From positions 54,621 through 118,620 of the forward strand of contig JBGCGD010000005.1 of the NCBI GenBank assembly GCA_045110515.1: DNA of 64,000 nt, in the 5' to 3' direction. Each line of letters starts with the position of its first letter. Positions within the stretch are counted from its first letter, which is position 1. Shown in pieces: positions 17,451-26,534 of this stretch. The translations under genes were made by a program, and so were the position numbers. A model generated the notes under the pieces. The model was given only the letters and a program-made list of their open reading frames with translations, made no database searches and was not told the origin of the DNA. The stretch comes from Granulosicoccus sp045110515. Lineage in GTDB: Bacteria; Pseudomonadota; Gammaproteobacteria; Granulosicoccales; Granulosicoccaceae.

Positions 17451-19871
17451 ATGAAAAGTCATGCGCGTGTAGTGGTTATTGGTGGCGGTATTGCCGGTTG
17501 CTCCACTTTGTATCACTTAACTCAGGAAGGATGGTCCGATGTTGTGCTGGTTGAGCGGGATGAATTAACGTCCGGGTCAACGTGGCACGCCGCAGCGCAG
17601 GTCACGCAGTTTGGTGGCAATCAAACCATGATTGCGCTTAAACAACACAGTATCAAGCTTTACAAAGAGCTGTGCGCCGATCCTGAACATCCGGTCTCGT
17701 ATCACATTACGGGCGGTATGCGCACTGGTTATACGCAAGAGCAAATGGATACCTACCACTACCACGTGGGTCTGGCCAAAGGCATGGGTGTGGAAATGGA
17801 AGTTATCGATGCCGCTGAAGCGGGTAGGCGTCACCCCTTAATGGATACTGAGGGCATGTTAGGCGCCTGGTGGGATCCTCTAGACGGCTACATTGATCCA
17901 TCTGGTATTACATTCGCCTTAGCTCGCAAAGCGCGGCAAGCAGGTGCAGAGGTTTATCGTTTCAACCCGGTAGAGAACATCACCAAGAAAGCCAACGGTG
18001 AATTTATCGTTCACACCAAGAACGGTGATATCACGTGCGAAAAAGTCGTCAACGCGACGGGCTATCGTGTCAATGAGGTTGGCAATATGCTGGGTATCGT
18101 GCATCCGGTAACCTCAATGGAGCATATGTATTTTCTAACGGATACGATGCCTGAACTTGAGGCTATAGATTTTCAAGTACCCGTTATCAGAGACCCTGGA
18201 GATGACTTCTATAGTCGGCAGGAAAAGAAAGGTCTGCTGGTCGGTGTCTACGAACAAGGTTGCAAAACATTCGGCATGGATGGTATCGATCCGAATTTCA
18301 CAAAGGACTTGTGTCCATCCGATCTAGACCGTTGTCTAGATAACATGGAACACATCTTTGAGCGTCTACCCGCTCTACAAACTGCCGGTATACATACCGT
18401 TGTAAACGGTCCCATAACTTACACCATCGATGGGCTTCCATTGGTAGGGCCCATTCCGGGTGTTGAAAACGCTTACAGCATCATTGGTCTTCGTGCCGGA
18501 ATTGGTGAAGGAGGCGGCCACGGAAAAATCCTCGCTGAGCTGATAGTCCATGGAGAATGTGAATGGGATGCCTGGAGTCTTGATCCAAGACGTTTTACAC
18601 AGTATGCAAACGTTGAACACACGTGTCTGAAAGCAATTGAGGACTATCAAAACGAATTTCATTATCACATGCCGCACGAACATCGACCTGCGGCTCGGCT
18701 CTCTCGCACTACGCCACTGTATTCGGTGCTCGATAGCTGCGGTGCCGCTTGGGGTGTTGTTAACGGTTGGGAACGTGCACTGTTTTTCAAACCGGAAGAC
18801 CAACCCGATTTTGTTGATGAACACAGCTTTCGATTTACTCCCACCAAAGAAATTGTGGCGCGCGAAATTGAATCGCTGGTTAACAATGTTGGTGTTATGG
18901 AAGTATCGGGTTTCAATCGTTACGAAATACGCGGCGAGGGAGCTGAGGCATTCCTGGATAAAATGATTTGCGGGAAATTACCTGCGAAAATAGGCAAGGT
19001 TCGATTGTGCTATTTGCTGAACGAGCACGGTCATGTTTTGGGTGAGGCAACTATAGCCAAGTTGGGCGAAGAACATTTCTGGTATGGGTCTGCGGCTGCG
19101 GCTGAGTGGCACGACAGGGATTGGCTAAACCACTATAAGCCTGCAAGTGTCTCTCTAACGGAAATGGCTTCAACACAGACCATATTAGTTGTAGCTGGTC
19201 CTAAGTCGAGAGCGCTATTGCAGTCTTTATCACCTCGAGGTGACTGGTCCAAGGAAGCGTTCCCTTGGATGAGCGTACGAGACATGGCAATCGGTCATGC
19301 AATGGTCAAAGCTATGAGCGTCAGTTTCTCCGGCGAATTAGCGTATGAGTTACACGTACCTAACGAGCAGCTGTATTTAACGTGGCAACTGTTACAGGAA
19401 GCCGGCAAGAACTATCAGCTATCCAAGTTCGGGCTATACGCTACCGAATCAATGCGCATGGAAAAAGGCTATTTGCACTGGAAAGCCGATCTTATCTATG
19501 AGCGTGACCCAATAGAGACAGGTCTTGATCGTTTTGTTGATTTAGAGAAGCCTGAGTTCGTTGGAAAAGAGGCCTTGTTGAACCTGATAGAGCGGGGGCC
19601 TTTGAAAAAGCTGGTGGCCATGACTATCGATTGCACGATTGCATCTGCTCATGCCGGCGACTCCGTTTATGTCGGAGACAAAATCATCGGCAGTGTCACC
19701 TCCGGGGGCTATGGACACAGAGTTGAAAAAAATGTCGCCTTTGCATTTGTTGAGCCTGAGCATTCGGAGCAGGGAACAACGTTCGATGTGGAGCTTCTGG
19801 GTTCTCGCTACAGCGCCACTGTTTGTCCCATGTGTTTATATGATGAACCCCACCAGCTAGTCAGGTCTTAA
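17451..19871 (+). CDS. Dimethylglycine/sarcosine dehydrogenase-type FAD oxidoreductase with GcvT domains
   Basis: An 806-residue flavoenzyme that oxidatively demethylates N-methylglycines and hands the one-carbon unit to tetrahydrofolate. Domains in order: DAO/FAD domain (VVVIGGGIAGCSTLYHL at the N-terminus), FAO_M central domain, GcvT (from about residue 440) and GcvT C-terminal barrel. His46 in SGSTWHAAAQ is the position that carries covalently bound FAD in dimethylglycine and sarcosine dehydrogenases. Start ATG 17451 has GAGGGA at 17441-17446; the upstream TTG at 17439 is unlikely. The MttB-family gene begins two bases after its stop. Dimethylglycine is the likely substrate given that neighbour, with sarcosine an alternative. 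Confidence 0.88.
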   Translation: MKSHARVVVIGGGIAGCSTLYHLTQEGWSDVVLVERDELTSGSTWHAAAQVTQFGGNQTMIALKQHSIKLYKELCADPEHPVSYHITGGMRTGYTQEQMDTYHYHVGLAKGMGVEMEVIDAAEAGRRHPLMDTEGMLGAWWDPLDGYIDPSGITFALARKARQAGAEVYRFNPVENITKKANGEFIVHTKNGDITCEKVVNATGYRVNEVGNMLGIVHPVTSMEHMYFLTDTMPELEAIDFQVPVIRDPGDDFYSRQEKKGLLVGVYEQGCKTFGMDGIDPNFTKDLCPSDLDRCLDNMEHIFERLPALQTAGIHTVVNGPITYTIDGLPLVGPIPGVENAYSIIGLRAGIGEGGGHGKILAELIVHGECEWDAWSLDPRRFTQYANVEHTCLKAIEDYQNEFHYHMPHEHRPAARLSRTTPLYSVLDSCGAAWGVVNGWERALFFKPEDQPDFVDEHSFRFTPTKEIVAREIESLVNNVGVMEVSGFNRYEIRGEGAEAFLDKMICGKLPAKIGKVRLCYLLNEHGHVLGEATIAKLGEEHFWYGSAAAAEWHDRDWLNHYKPASVSLTEMASTQTILVVAGPKSRALLQSLSPRGDWSKEAFPWMSVRDMAIGHAMVKAMSVSFSGELAYELHVPNEQLYLTWQLLQEAGKNYQLSKFGLYATESMRMEKGYLHWKADLIYERDPIETGLDRFVDLEKPEFVGKEALLNLIERGPLKKLVAMTIDCTIASAHAGDSVYVGDKIIGSVTSGGYGHRVEKNVAFAFVEPEHSEQGTTFDVELLGSRYSATVCPMCLYDEPHQLVRS

Positions 19872-19873
19872 TC

Positions 19874-21409
19874 ATGGCAGCTAAAAGAAGACGCCGCTCG
19901 AAATTAACAGCGCGCGAGGCTATGCACGCAAAGCGTGCTTTAGCCCCGGAAATTAACCCGGCGCCGCCAGGGGCCACAGGTGGTCAGTACAAGCCATTGT
20001 CGGAATCTGATATGCAGCAGATATACGCCAATGCGCTGCGCATACTGTCTGAGATCGGTATGGGTGATGTGCCGGATGCGTTACAAGAGAAAGCCTTACA
20101 GTGCGGGGCAAACCTGAATGATGCAGGGCGTTTGTGTTATCCGACGAGTATGGTTGAGGACATCATCGCCGGGGCCTGCCGAGAGTTCGTTTTCTATGGG
20201 CGGGACTCTAAACACGATTTTGAAATAGGGGGCAGTAGTGTTCACTACGGCACGGGCGGTGCTGCAGTGCAAACCTTGGACTTAGATTCTCATACCTACA
20301 GAGCAGCGACACTGGCAGATTTAGCCGATTTCACGCGTCTCGCCGATCATCTCACCAACGTCAGTTGGTTTACCCGCTGCTGCGTCGCAACCGATGTACC
20401 TGACCTGACAGATTTAGACATCAACACCGCTTATGCCTTAATTAAAGGGACTAGCAAGCCCATTGGTACGAGTTTTACAATTGCACAAACCGTTGATCCC
20501 ATTGTGGATATGTTTGATATGGCACTGGGTGGAAACGATGCGTTTCGTAAACGACCGTTTTGCAAAGCGCATATTAGTCCGGTGATATCGCCGCTACGCT
20601 ATGGTGAAGATGCCTTTGAGGTTGCGTTAGCGTGTATCAACAGAGGAATGCCACTCAACAATATTATCGCGGCTCAATCGGGTGCTACTGCACCTGCGAC
20701 TATAGCCGGCATGCTGTCTTCCACATTAGCGGAAACACTGGCTGCGTTAGTGATGGTGAATGTTTTTGCACCCGGTTATCCCATGATATTTTCAAATTGG
20801 CCTTTTGTTATTGATTTAAGAACCGGGTCATTTTGCGGAAGCGGTGGTGAAATAACATTACTTAATGCCGGGTCCGCACAGCTATCTAACTGGTTGGGAC
20901 TACCTTCGGGCGCTGCTTCAAGTATGAGTGACTCCAAAGCCGTTGATGCGCAAATGGGCTTAGAAAAAGCGATGTCGTCGCTAGGTGTCGGCTTGTCAGG
21001 TTGCAATATGGTTTACGAATCTGTGGGAATGACAGCAAGCTTGCTGGGTGCCTCGTTTGAGTCCATGTTAATCGACGATGAGATGTTGTCTCAGGCCTAT
21101 AGAATACTGCGCGGTGTTGAAGTCACAGAAGAGACATTAGGGTTTGATGCCATCAAGGAGGCTGTTTACGGGGCAGGGCATTTCCTCGGTGGGCAGCACA
21201 CAATAGATGCCATGCAGCGAGACTATTTTTGGCCGAGTACCCTGACCGATAGACAAGCTCCGGCGGTGTGGGAGGAGGATGGTGCCAAAGACATGTGGCA
21301 GCGGGCTAATGTAAAAGTCAGGCAAATTCTGCGCGAGCATAAGCCTGTGTATATCGATCCTGCTATCGATGCGCAAATTCAACAGAAGTACAATATCTTA
21401 TTAACTTAA
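19874..21409 (+). CDS. MttB-superfamily methyltransferase (trimethylamine/glycine betaine methyltransferase-like)
   Basis: A 511-residue member of the trimethylamine methyltransferase (COG5598) superfamily. A basic N-terminus (MAAKRRRRSKLTAREA) precedes the TIM-barrel domain with the family's glycine-rich strands (SSVHYGTGGAAVQ, RPFCKAHISPVISPLRYG, GCNMVYESVGM, GAGHFLGGQHT). There is no internal UAG, so it is a non-pyrrolysine member, like glycine betaine methyltransferase MtgB. MtgB passes the methyl to a corrinoid protein; no such gene lies in this window. Tight coupling to a dimethylglycine dehydrogenase suggests the pair demethylates glycine betaine or a related quaternary amine in sequence. 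The methyl acceptor is unknown. Confidence 0.83.
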   Translation: MAAKRRRRSKLTAREAMHAKRALAPEINPAPPGATGGQYKPLSESDMQQIYANALRILSEIGMGDVPDALQEKALQCGANLNDAGRLCYPTSMVEDIIAGACREFVFYGRDSKHDFEIGGSSVHYGTGGAAVQTLDLDSHTYRAATLADLADFTRLADHLTNVSWFTRCCVATDVPDLTDLDINTAYALIKGTSKPIGTSFTIAQTVDPIVDMFDMALGGNDAFRKRPFCKAHISPVISPLRYGEDAFEVALACINRGMPLNNIIAAQSGATAPATIAGMLSSTLAETLAALVMVNVFAPGYPMIFSNWPFVIDLRTGSFCGSGGEITLLNAGSAQLSNWLGLPSGAASSMSDSKAVDAQMGLEKAMSSLGVGLSGCNMVYESVGMTASLLGASFESMLIDDEMLSQAYRILRGVEVTEETLGFDAIKEAVYGAGHFLGGQHTIDAMQRDYFWPSTLTDRQAPAVWEEDGAKDMWQRANVKVRQILREHKPVYIDPAIDAQIQQKYNILLT

Positions 21410-21454
21410 AAATCGGCATTAAGACAAAATGCCACTGTCGTCGGGGTTGAAACA

Positions 21455-22348
21455 ATGAGTATATGTGCAACATCTAAAAACTGGGGAATAGACAACGACT
21501 TTGCTCCATTAAAAGATGTGTTGTTAGGCGTGCCTGAGTATTTTCAATGGGTCGAGGCAGGCCCGCTCATTGGGCGCACACTTCAGAATGCTCATAAAAC
21601 CGGTGCGAAGTTCGACTTGCAGCTAGCCATGTCGCAACACGCTGAAATGGTGCGAATCTATGAAGAAAACGGGGTCCGGTGCCACTACCTGGATTCCGAT
21701 CCGGTCTTACATAGAAACTTTTTTGCGCGGGACAGTTCTGCCATGACGCCATGGGGTGCTCTTATTTGTCATATGCAATTGAAAGTTCGTCGGGCGGATT
21801 ACGTTACGGCTATTAAGTTCTATCAGGATAACGACATCCCGATTTGGAAGTTCGCCACAGCCGGACACTTCGAAGGGGGTGATTTCGTTATCGTCGAACC
21901 GGGTAAAGTACTCATCGGCTACTGCGGTGAACGTTCAGAAAAAGCTGGCTCTGAACAGGTTGCTGAGTTCGTCAGGGCGGAAGGTTGGGAAGCTGTCACT
22001 GCACCCATTAGCCGTGAATTTGTGCACATGGACGGTCTGGTTGTACCGCTAGATGAAAAGCTGCTAGTCGCTTGTCTTGATGCTCTAGAACCGTGGGTTG
22101 TTCAGCAGTTGCGCGACTGGGGTTTTGACTTTGTCGATGTACCTTATCGTGAGGCAAAAAATCTGGGCGTAAATCTGGTGGCTCTAGGTAATGGCAAAGT
22201 GCTTTCCATGTCAGGTGCAACAGAACTCAATGCGAAAATGAGGGCGCTGGGTTACGACGTATACGATCCCGATATGTCCATGTTCACTTTAGGCGGCGGT
22301 GGCGTTCATTGTCTGGCTCAAGCACTTTGCCGGGAGAGCGCTAGCTAA
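21455..22348 (+). CDS. Arginine deiminase/DDAH-family amidinohydrolase
   Basis: A 297-residue member of the guanidino-group-modifying superfamily (amidinotransferase fold). The catalytic set is visible: HFEGGDF near residues 136-142, His191 in REFVHMDG and nucleophile Cys286 in GGGGVHCLAQAL; NFFARDSS also matches the family's substrate-carboxylate region. Length lies between DDAH (about 255) and arginine deiminase (about 410). It should hydrolyse a guanidino group, giving a ureido product plus ammonia or methylamine, e.g. from arginine or methylated arginines. It follows the MttB-family gene by 45 bases and its stop codon overlaps that of the convergent SDR gene. Confidence 0.82.
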   Translation: MSICATSKNWGIDNDFAPLKDVLLGVPEYFQWVEAGPLIGRTLQNAHKTGAKFDLQLAMSQHAEMVRIYEENGVRCHYLDSDPVLHRNFFARDSSAMTPWGALICHMQLKVRRADYVTAIKFYQDNDIPIWKFATAGHFEGGDFVIVEPGKVLIGYCGERSEKAGSEQVAEFVRAEGWEAVTAPISREFVHMDGLVVPLDEKLLVACLDALEPWVVQQLRDWGFDFVDVPYREAKNLGVNLVALGNGKVLSMSGATELNAKMRALGYDVYDPDMSMFTLGGGGVHCLAQALCRESAS

Positions 22349-23088
22349 GCTACAGGTTGAGCACCGGTAATTTCCACGAGAGAGCCGCACATAAATGCTG
22401 CCTCTTCACTGGCTAGAAAAGCCACAAGTGCGGCAATCTCTTCAGGTTTCCCAATTCGGCCATAGGGAATAAGTTTGTCCAGGTCTTCAAATGTGCGACC
22501 TGTGCGTTTAAGTCCTGCGGCCAACATGTCTGTTCGAACTTCACCGGGACAAACTGCATTAACGCGAATTTTATCGGGCGCATAGTCACGGGCTAAGTTT
22601 TGTGTAAACGCGGCGACCGCAGCTTTGGATGTGTTGTACGCAATATGAGCAGGGGCGGGGTGCAGGCCCCATTGCGATGCCGTATTAACGATAGCGCCAC
22701 CGCCTGCTGAAATCATATGCGGAATGGCAGCCTGACAAAGGTGGAACATGGACGTGATATTGATGGCAAATGTTGCGTCCCAATCGTCTTCACTCAGTTC
22801 CATTAATGCGCCGCGTCTGTTGATCCCCGCGTTGTTGCAAAGTACATCCAGTTGACCCTGTTGCTCAACAACGCGTTCTATCATGTTGCGAGCATCTTCA
22901 CTCTTTGAGATATCTACTGTTTCCACACTTGCATTGCCAATGTCTTTAGCTAATGCTTGTGATGCACTCTCGTTCAGATCGCAGATAACGACGTGTGCAC
23001 CCTCACTGGAAAGTCTCCTGCAAATCGCAGAACCAATACCGCCACTACCACCTGTAACAACGGCTACTTTATTGTCGAATCGATTCAT
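22345..23088 (-). CDS. Short-chain dehydrogenase/reductase (FabG-like)
   Basis: A classical 247-residue NAD(P)-dependent SDR. The cofactor motif is TGGSGGIG after KVAVV, NNAG is at about residue 89, and the catalytic Ser-Tyr-Lys lie in NTASQWG and AYNTSKAAV. The presence of VICDLNE after the second strand favours NAD(H), because an acidic residue follows that strand. The start ATG 23088 has AGGGA upstream. Its stop overlaps the convergent amidinohydrolase stop by four bases. The substrate is unknown; upstream on the same strand is a broken Gfo/Idh gene, so the two may once have formed a sugar- or polyol-oxidising pair. Confidence 0.88.
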   Translation of the reverse strand: MNRFDNKVAVVTGGSGGIGSAICRRLSSEGAHVVICDLNESASQALAKDIGNASVETVDISKSEDARNMIERVVEQQGQLDVLCNNAGINRRGALMELSEDDWDATFAINITSMFHLCQAAIPHMISAGGGAIVNTASQWGLHPAPAHIAYNTSKAAVAAFTQNLARDYAPDKIRVNAVCPGEVRTDMLAAGLKRTGRTFEDLDKLIPYGRIGKPEEIAALVAFLASEEAAFMCGSLVEITGAQPVA

Positions 23089-23148
23089 TGAAATTTCCCT
23101 ATGAGAAGTTTAAGACTGTTTGCTCAGATGTAGGTTATGAAGGCTTTT

Positions 23149-23700
23149 TCAAACTGCCGGATCACACAGGATTCCGCCGTATTGATGTTCTTCGAAAAAC
23201 CAATCCGGTCGGGTATGCCTATTTAACCGGTGAGGTCCGAGTCCAACTGTTTGGACAACGGTGCCTATCGCCCCCTCTTTGACCAGTTTTGCTGCGCGTG
23301 TCACGGCGGGTACTTCAAAGCGTTCTGAAAAATCTATAGACCAAATTCGCTCGGTTTCTGCAACGACATTTTTTATGGCGTTCAGTTGATCAAGCGTGGT
23401 GCAGCCAGGTTTATCGGTCATGACATCTTTGGCAGACTGCATTGCTTCAATAGCTCGTTCGGCTCGCTTAGCGGGAACGTCGGCAATGAGTATGAGGTGT
23501 ATGTCGGGGTCTCTAAGTAGTTCTTCCCGATTTTCAACTCGGGGTATATCAGGGAATCGCTTGATAAAATCCTCACACAGATCTGGCTGGCCTTCTGTCC
23601 ACCAACCTTTGCAGGTACAGCCTGTGGACAGCATGCGCTGAAGTTGGCCAAAAATGTGTCTGTGGTCGATACCAATGACCGCTACATTGATATTGTTCAT
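23149..23700 (-). pseudogene. Truncated Gfo/Idh/MocA oxidoreductase remnant
   Basis: From ATG 23700 the frame encodes 183 residues that match only the N-terminal NAD-binding half of a Gfo/Idh/MocA oxidoreductase: NVAVIGIDHRHIFGQL, then MTDKPGCTTLDQL (the conserved D/EKP) and PDWFFEEHQYGGILCD. The family normally continues from GGILCD with a C-terminal domain of about 150 residues. Here the frame ends after PAV, and only about 60 bases remain before the SDR gene, so the C-terminal domain is deleted rather than frameshifted. It is probably non-functional. A full-length relative lies at 50285. Confidence 0.75.
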
Positions 23701-23968
23701 TGCTAGCCCGGCATTTTGAATACTAAATATTAGCACCGACGGGCTGGAGTATATTAATGGCGGCTACTGGATTTTCCAAAAGTAGAACTACGGTTTTTCA
23801 GTCGCATTAAGGGTGGTTCTAAGAAGCTGAATCGATCGAAGCTAAGGGTCGCGTTTGATTCCCAGTTGTCTTGCTCACTGTCGCTTGTGACCCTCTGTAC
23901 AGGAGTGTCTTGGTGGTAAGCATTTTTAAGTTATTATCGATCCACAGCACGAGCGTTTATCCCAAGCT

Positions 23969-25864
23969 ATGACAGACGTACTTTTCCTGACTTTCTTGTT
24001 TCTTATCGCAGGCGTTATTGCCGTTCCTATTGCGTCTCGGCTCGGCTTGGGCTCTGTGCTGGGCTATCTCATCGCGGGCATCATTATTAGCCCAATGCTT
24101 GGCATTCTGGAAGTCGATGTAGTTTCTATTCAGCACTTTGCCGAGTTTGGCGTTGTCATGATGCTGTTTCTCGTTGGGCTAGAGCTGGAGCCCAAGATGC
24201 TATGGGCGATGCGTTCAAGACTACTCGGTTTAGGTGGTGGGCAGGTTGGCTTGACTATTCTGGCTGTTACCGGCGTCGCAATGTTGTTAGGTCAGCCGTG
24301 GACAGTGGCTCTGGCCATAGGTTTGGTTTTCGCGCTTTCCTCCACCGCAATCGTATTGCAAACCTTGAATGAGAAGGGATTGATGAAAAGTGACGGAGGG
24401 CAATCAAGCTTTTCTGTGCTGCTTTTTCAGGATATTGCTGTTATCCCTATGCTCGCATTGATTCCATTGCTGGCTGTACCTGAATTCATGGACAGTGCGA
24501 CAACTGTAGCGTCCGCTGCAGATGCGGCTCACGCCGAGTCGGGTGGTCATGGTAGCGACATGAGTTTAGTCAATGGGCTGTCCGGCTGGCAAAGAGCTGC
24601 GATGACTATCGGTGCTGTTGCGGCAGTTGTATTTTGCGGTAACTATTTAACCGGGCCAGTGTTTCGCTTTATTTCACAGGCGCGTTTGCGAGAACTATTC
24701 ACGGCCACCGCACTAATGATGGTGGTGGGTATTGCATTACTAATGACGCTGGTCGGCCTATCTCCGGCGCTGGGTACGTTTCTAGCCGGGGTCGTCTTGG
24801 CCAATAGCGACTATCGGCACGAGTTGGAATCCGATATCGATCCGTTCAAAGGACTATTGCTCGGCTTATTTTTTATGACCGTAGGGGCCAGTATTAATTT
24901 TGGCCTACTAGGAGAACATTTACTGACCATCGTTGCGCTTACGGTCGGGCTCATGGCGTTGAAAGCTATCGTCATTTTAGCGTTGAGTTATCTCTTTAAA
25001 GTTGAAGGGTCCGATCGCTGGCTATTTTGCTTGGGGCTGGCTCAAGCCGGTGAATTCGGATTTGTTTTATTGTCGTTTACGGTTGCAAATTCTGTTATTC
25101 CCGAGCCGTTGGCTGATCAACTTCTCTTGGTCGTGGCTCTGTCCATGATTCTAACGCCCGCATTGTTTATATTTTATGATCGGGTCATTGCCCCGAAATT
25201 CTCAGAAGGGCAATCGCGTGAAAGCGATGAGATCACAGAGCGTAATCATGTCATCGTTGCTGGTCATGGACGTGTGGGTGGGCTGGTGAATCGTATGCTC
25301 ACCTCAGCAGGGTACTCGGCGACGGTTATTGATTTTAGTTCCAAGCAGCTGGATATGATTAGTAAGTTTGGTATGCATGCGTACTTCGGTGATGCCACTC
25401 GTCCGGACATACTTCATTCAGCGGGCATAGACGAAGCTAAGGTGTTGGTTGTCGCCATTGATGGAAAACAGCAAATAACCGATATGGTTAAACATGTGAT
25501 TCAGCACCACCCTCATGTCACAGTGGTAGCGCGGGCTGTCGATAGGGAACACGTGTATCTACTTTGGGAAGTGGGTTGCCGCGAAATTATCCGCGAAACT
25601 TACGATAGTTCTATTCGTATGGGGCGAACCACGTTCGAAGCCTTGGGTATTGCTAAAGAGCCCGCTCAAAAAATCGCCGACGCCTTCGAGGCTACCGATA
25701 GACGGCTTATTAGGGAGCTAGCCCAGCATCGCGACTCCGATATTCCTCCGGTGGAGAACAAGATCTATCAAGATAAAGTGCGAGAGTTGGGCGCAATAGC
25801 GCAGAAGGAACTCTCCGTACAAATTGATGCTATTCACGGTGATACTAATCGTATTGAAGACTAA
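23969..25864 (+). CDS. CPA2/KefB-KefC-type monovalent cation:proton antiporter with RCK domain
   Basis: A 631-residue inner-membrane antiporter. About twelve hydrophobic segments fill residues 1-400, including the family's ion-path sequence with GVVMMLFLVGLELEP and SSTAIVLQTL. A TrkA-N/RCK nucleotide-binding domain follows (about 425-545: HVIVAGHGRVGGLVNRML, then FGDATRPDILHSAGI), and a charged tail. Kef-type proteins exchange K+ for H+ and are gated by ligands at the RCK domain. No KefF/KefG-like accessory gene lies nearby. The gene stands alone, with a 232-base upstream gap and a seven-base-pair hairpin just after its stop. Confidence 0.9.
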   Translation: MTDVLFLTFLFLIAGVIAVPIASRLGLGSVLGYLIAGIIISPMLGILEVDVVSIQHFAEFGVVMMLFLVGLELEPKMLWAMRSRLLGLGGGQVGLTILAVTGVAMLLGQPWTVALAIGLVFALSSTAIVLQTLNEKGLMKSDGGQSSFSVLLFQDIAVIPMLALIPLLAVPEFMDSATTVASAADAAHAESGGHGSDMSLVNGLSGWQRAAMTIGAVAAVVFCGNYLTGPVFRFISQARLRELFTATALMMVVGIALLMTLVGLSPALGTFLAGVVLANSDYRHELESDIDPFKGLLLGLFFMTVGASINFGLLGEHLLTIVALTVGLMALKAIVILALSYLFKVEGSDRWLFCLGLAQAGEFGFVLLSFTVANSVIPEPLADQLLLVVALSMILTPALFIFYDRVIAPKFSEGQSRESDEITERNHVIVAGHGRVGGLVNRMLTSAGYSATVIDFSSKQLDMISKFGMHAYFGDATRPDILHSAGIDEAKVLVVAIDGKQQITDMVKHVIQHHPHVTVVARAVDREHVYLLWEVGCREIIRETYDSSIRMGRTTFEALGIAKEPAQKIADAFEATDRRLIRELAQHRDSDIPPVENKIYQDKVRELGAIAQKELSVQIDAIHGDTNRIED

Positions 25865-26155
25865 GCTAGAGCTGAATAACTCAGCTCAAGATAGGGAATA
25901 ACAGTTGTCCAAGTGGGGTGTAAGGGCGTTCTAAGCGCGGCCATGTAACATGAATATTACTGACTGATGTTTATGCCCACATTTGCGGCTTGTTCATTAT
26001 TTGAAGGGGGCTGTAGGCTTAGTTCGAAGAACAGTTGACCCTTTTCGGCAATAGGGTTTGCTGAGTAGCCAGCCTAAATTCAATGCTGGCTTACATGATG
26101 CTACCTGACCCTTGGCGAAAACTGGCAGACCCCAGACCCATACTTTCAATGGAAT
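25865..26155. other. Intergenic region with two hairpins
   Basis: No convincing gene was found. GAGCTGA (25869-25875) pairs with TCAGCTC (25881-25887) directly after the antiporter stop, without a T-tract. AGCCAGC (26067-26073) pairs with GCTGGCT (26085-26091). Small ORFs here have composition unlike the neighbouring genes. Confidence 0.4.
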
Positions 26156-26338
26156 ATGACGCCCCGTCACGATCTGCTCAAGCATACCTATCAGGCTGCC
26201 TCACGAGCCGTTGAAAACGGTGAAGAGGTTCCTCTCTTTCAAGACCCATGGTTACCTAAGCCTGTTACGGACTCTGTGAATTCGGATGAGTCGGGCGCTG
26301 ACGCTGATGGTAGTGAGCCGTCGCAGAATGCGAGTTGA
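26156..26338 (+). CDS. Small hypothetical protein (60 aa)
   Basis: The frame encodes 60 residues: a helical N-terminal half (HDLLKHTYQAASRAVENG, then EEVPLFQDPWLPKP) and an acidic, Ser/Asp/Gly-rich tail. I do not recognise it. In its favour, a strong terminator follows its stop by 26 bases and it is read in the same direction as the dehydratase downstream. Against it, there is no clear ribosome-binding site and short frames arise easily by chance. If real it is likely a soluble cytoplasmic protein. Confidence 0.4.
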   Translation: MTPRHDLLKHTYQAASRAVENGEEVPLFQDPWLPKPVTDSVNSDESGADADGSEPSQNAS

Positions 26339-26364
26339 TTAATCCAAAATATAGCGCTTAGCCG

Positions 26365-26402
26365 AAAACCTGGCCCCGGATAAATCTGCGGCCAGGTTTT
26401 TT
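26365..26402 (+). terminator. Rho-independent terminator
   Basis: AAAACCTGGCC (26365-26375) pairs perfectly with GGCCAGGTTTT (26390-26400) around a 14-base loop and runs into further T. It ends the small-ORF transcript upstream of the dehydratase gene. Confidence 0.8.
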
Positions 26403-26534
26403 GGTTTTGGGCGTTTGATAATATAAATTTAGCCTGATTGGGCTGGATTCTGGTAATTCATTTCGTGATTCGATGTTACCGCGTCTCGCAATCTGGCAAA
26501 ATTGACGGTAAGCAATAGAGTTAAGTGAACCTCA

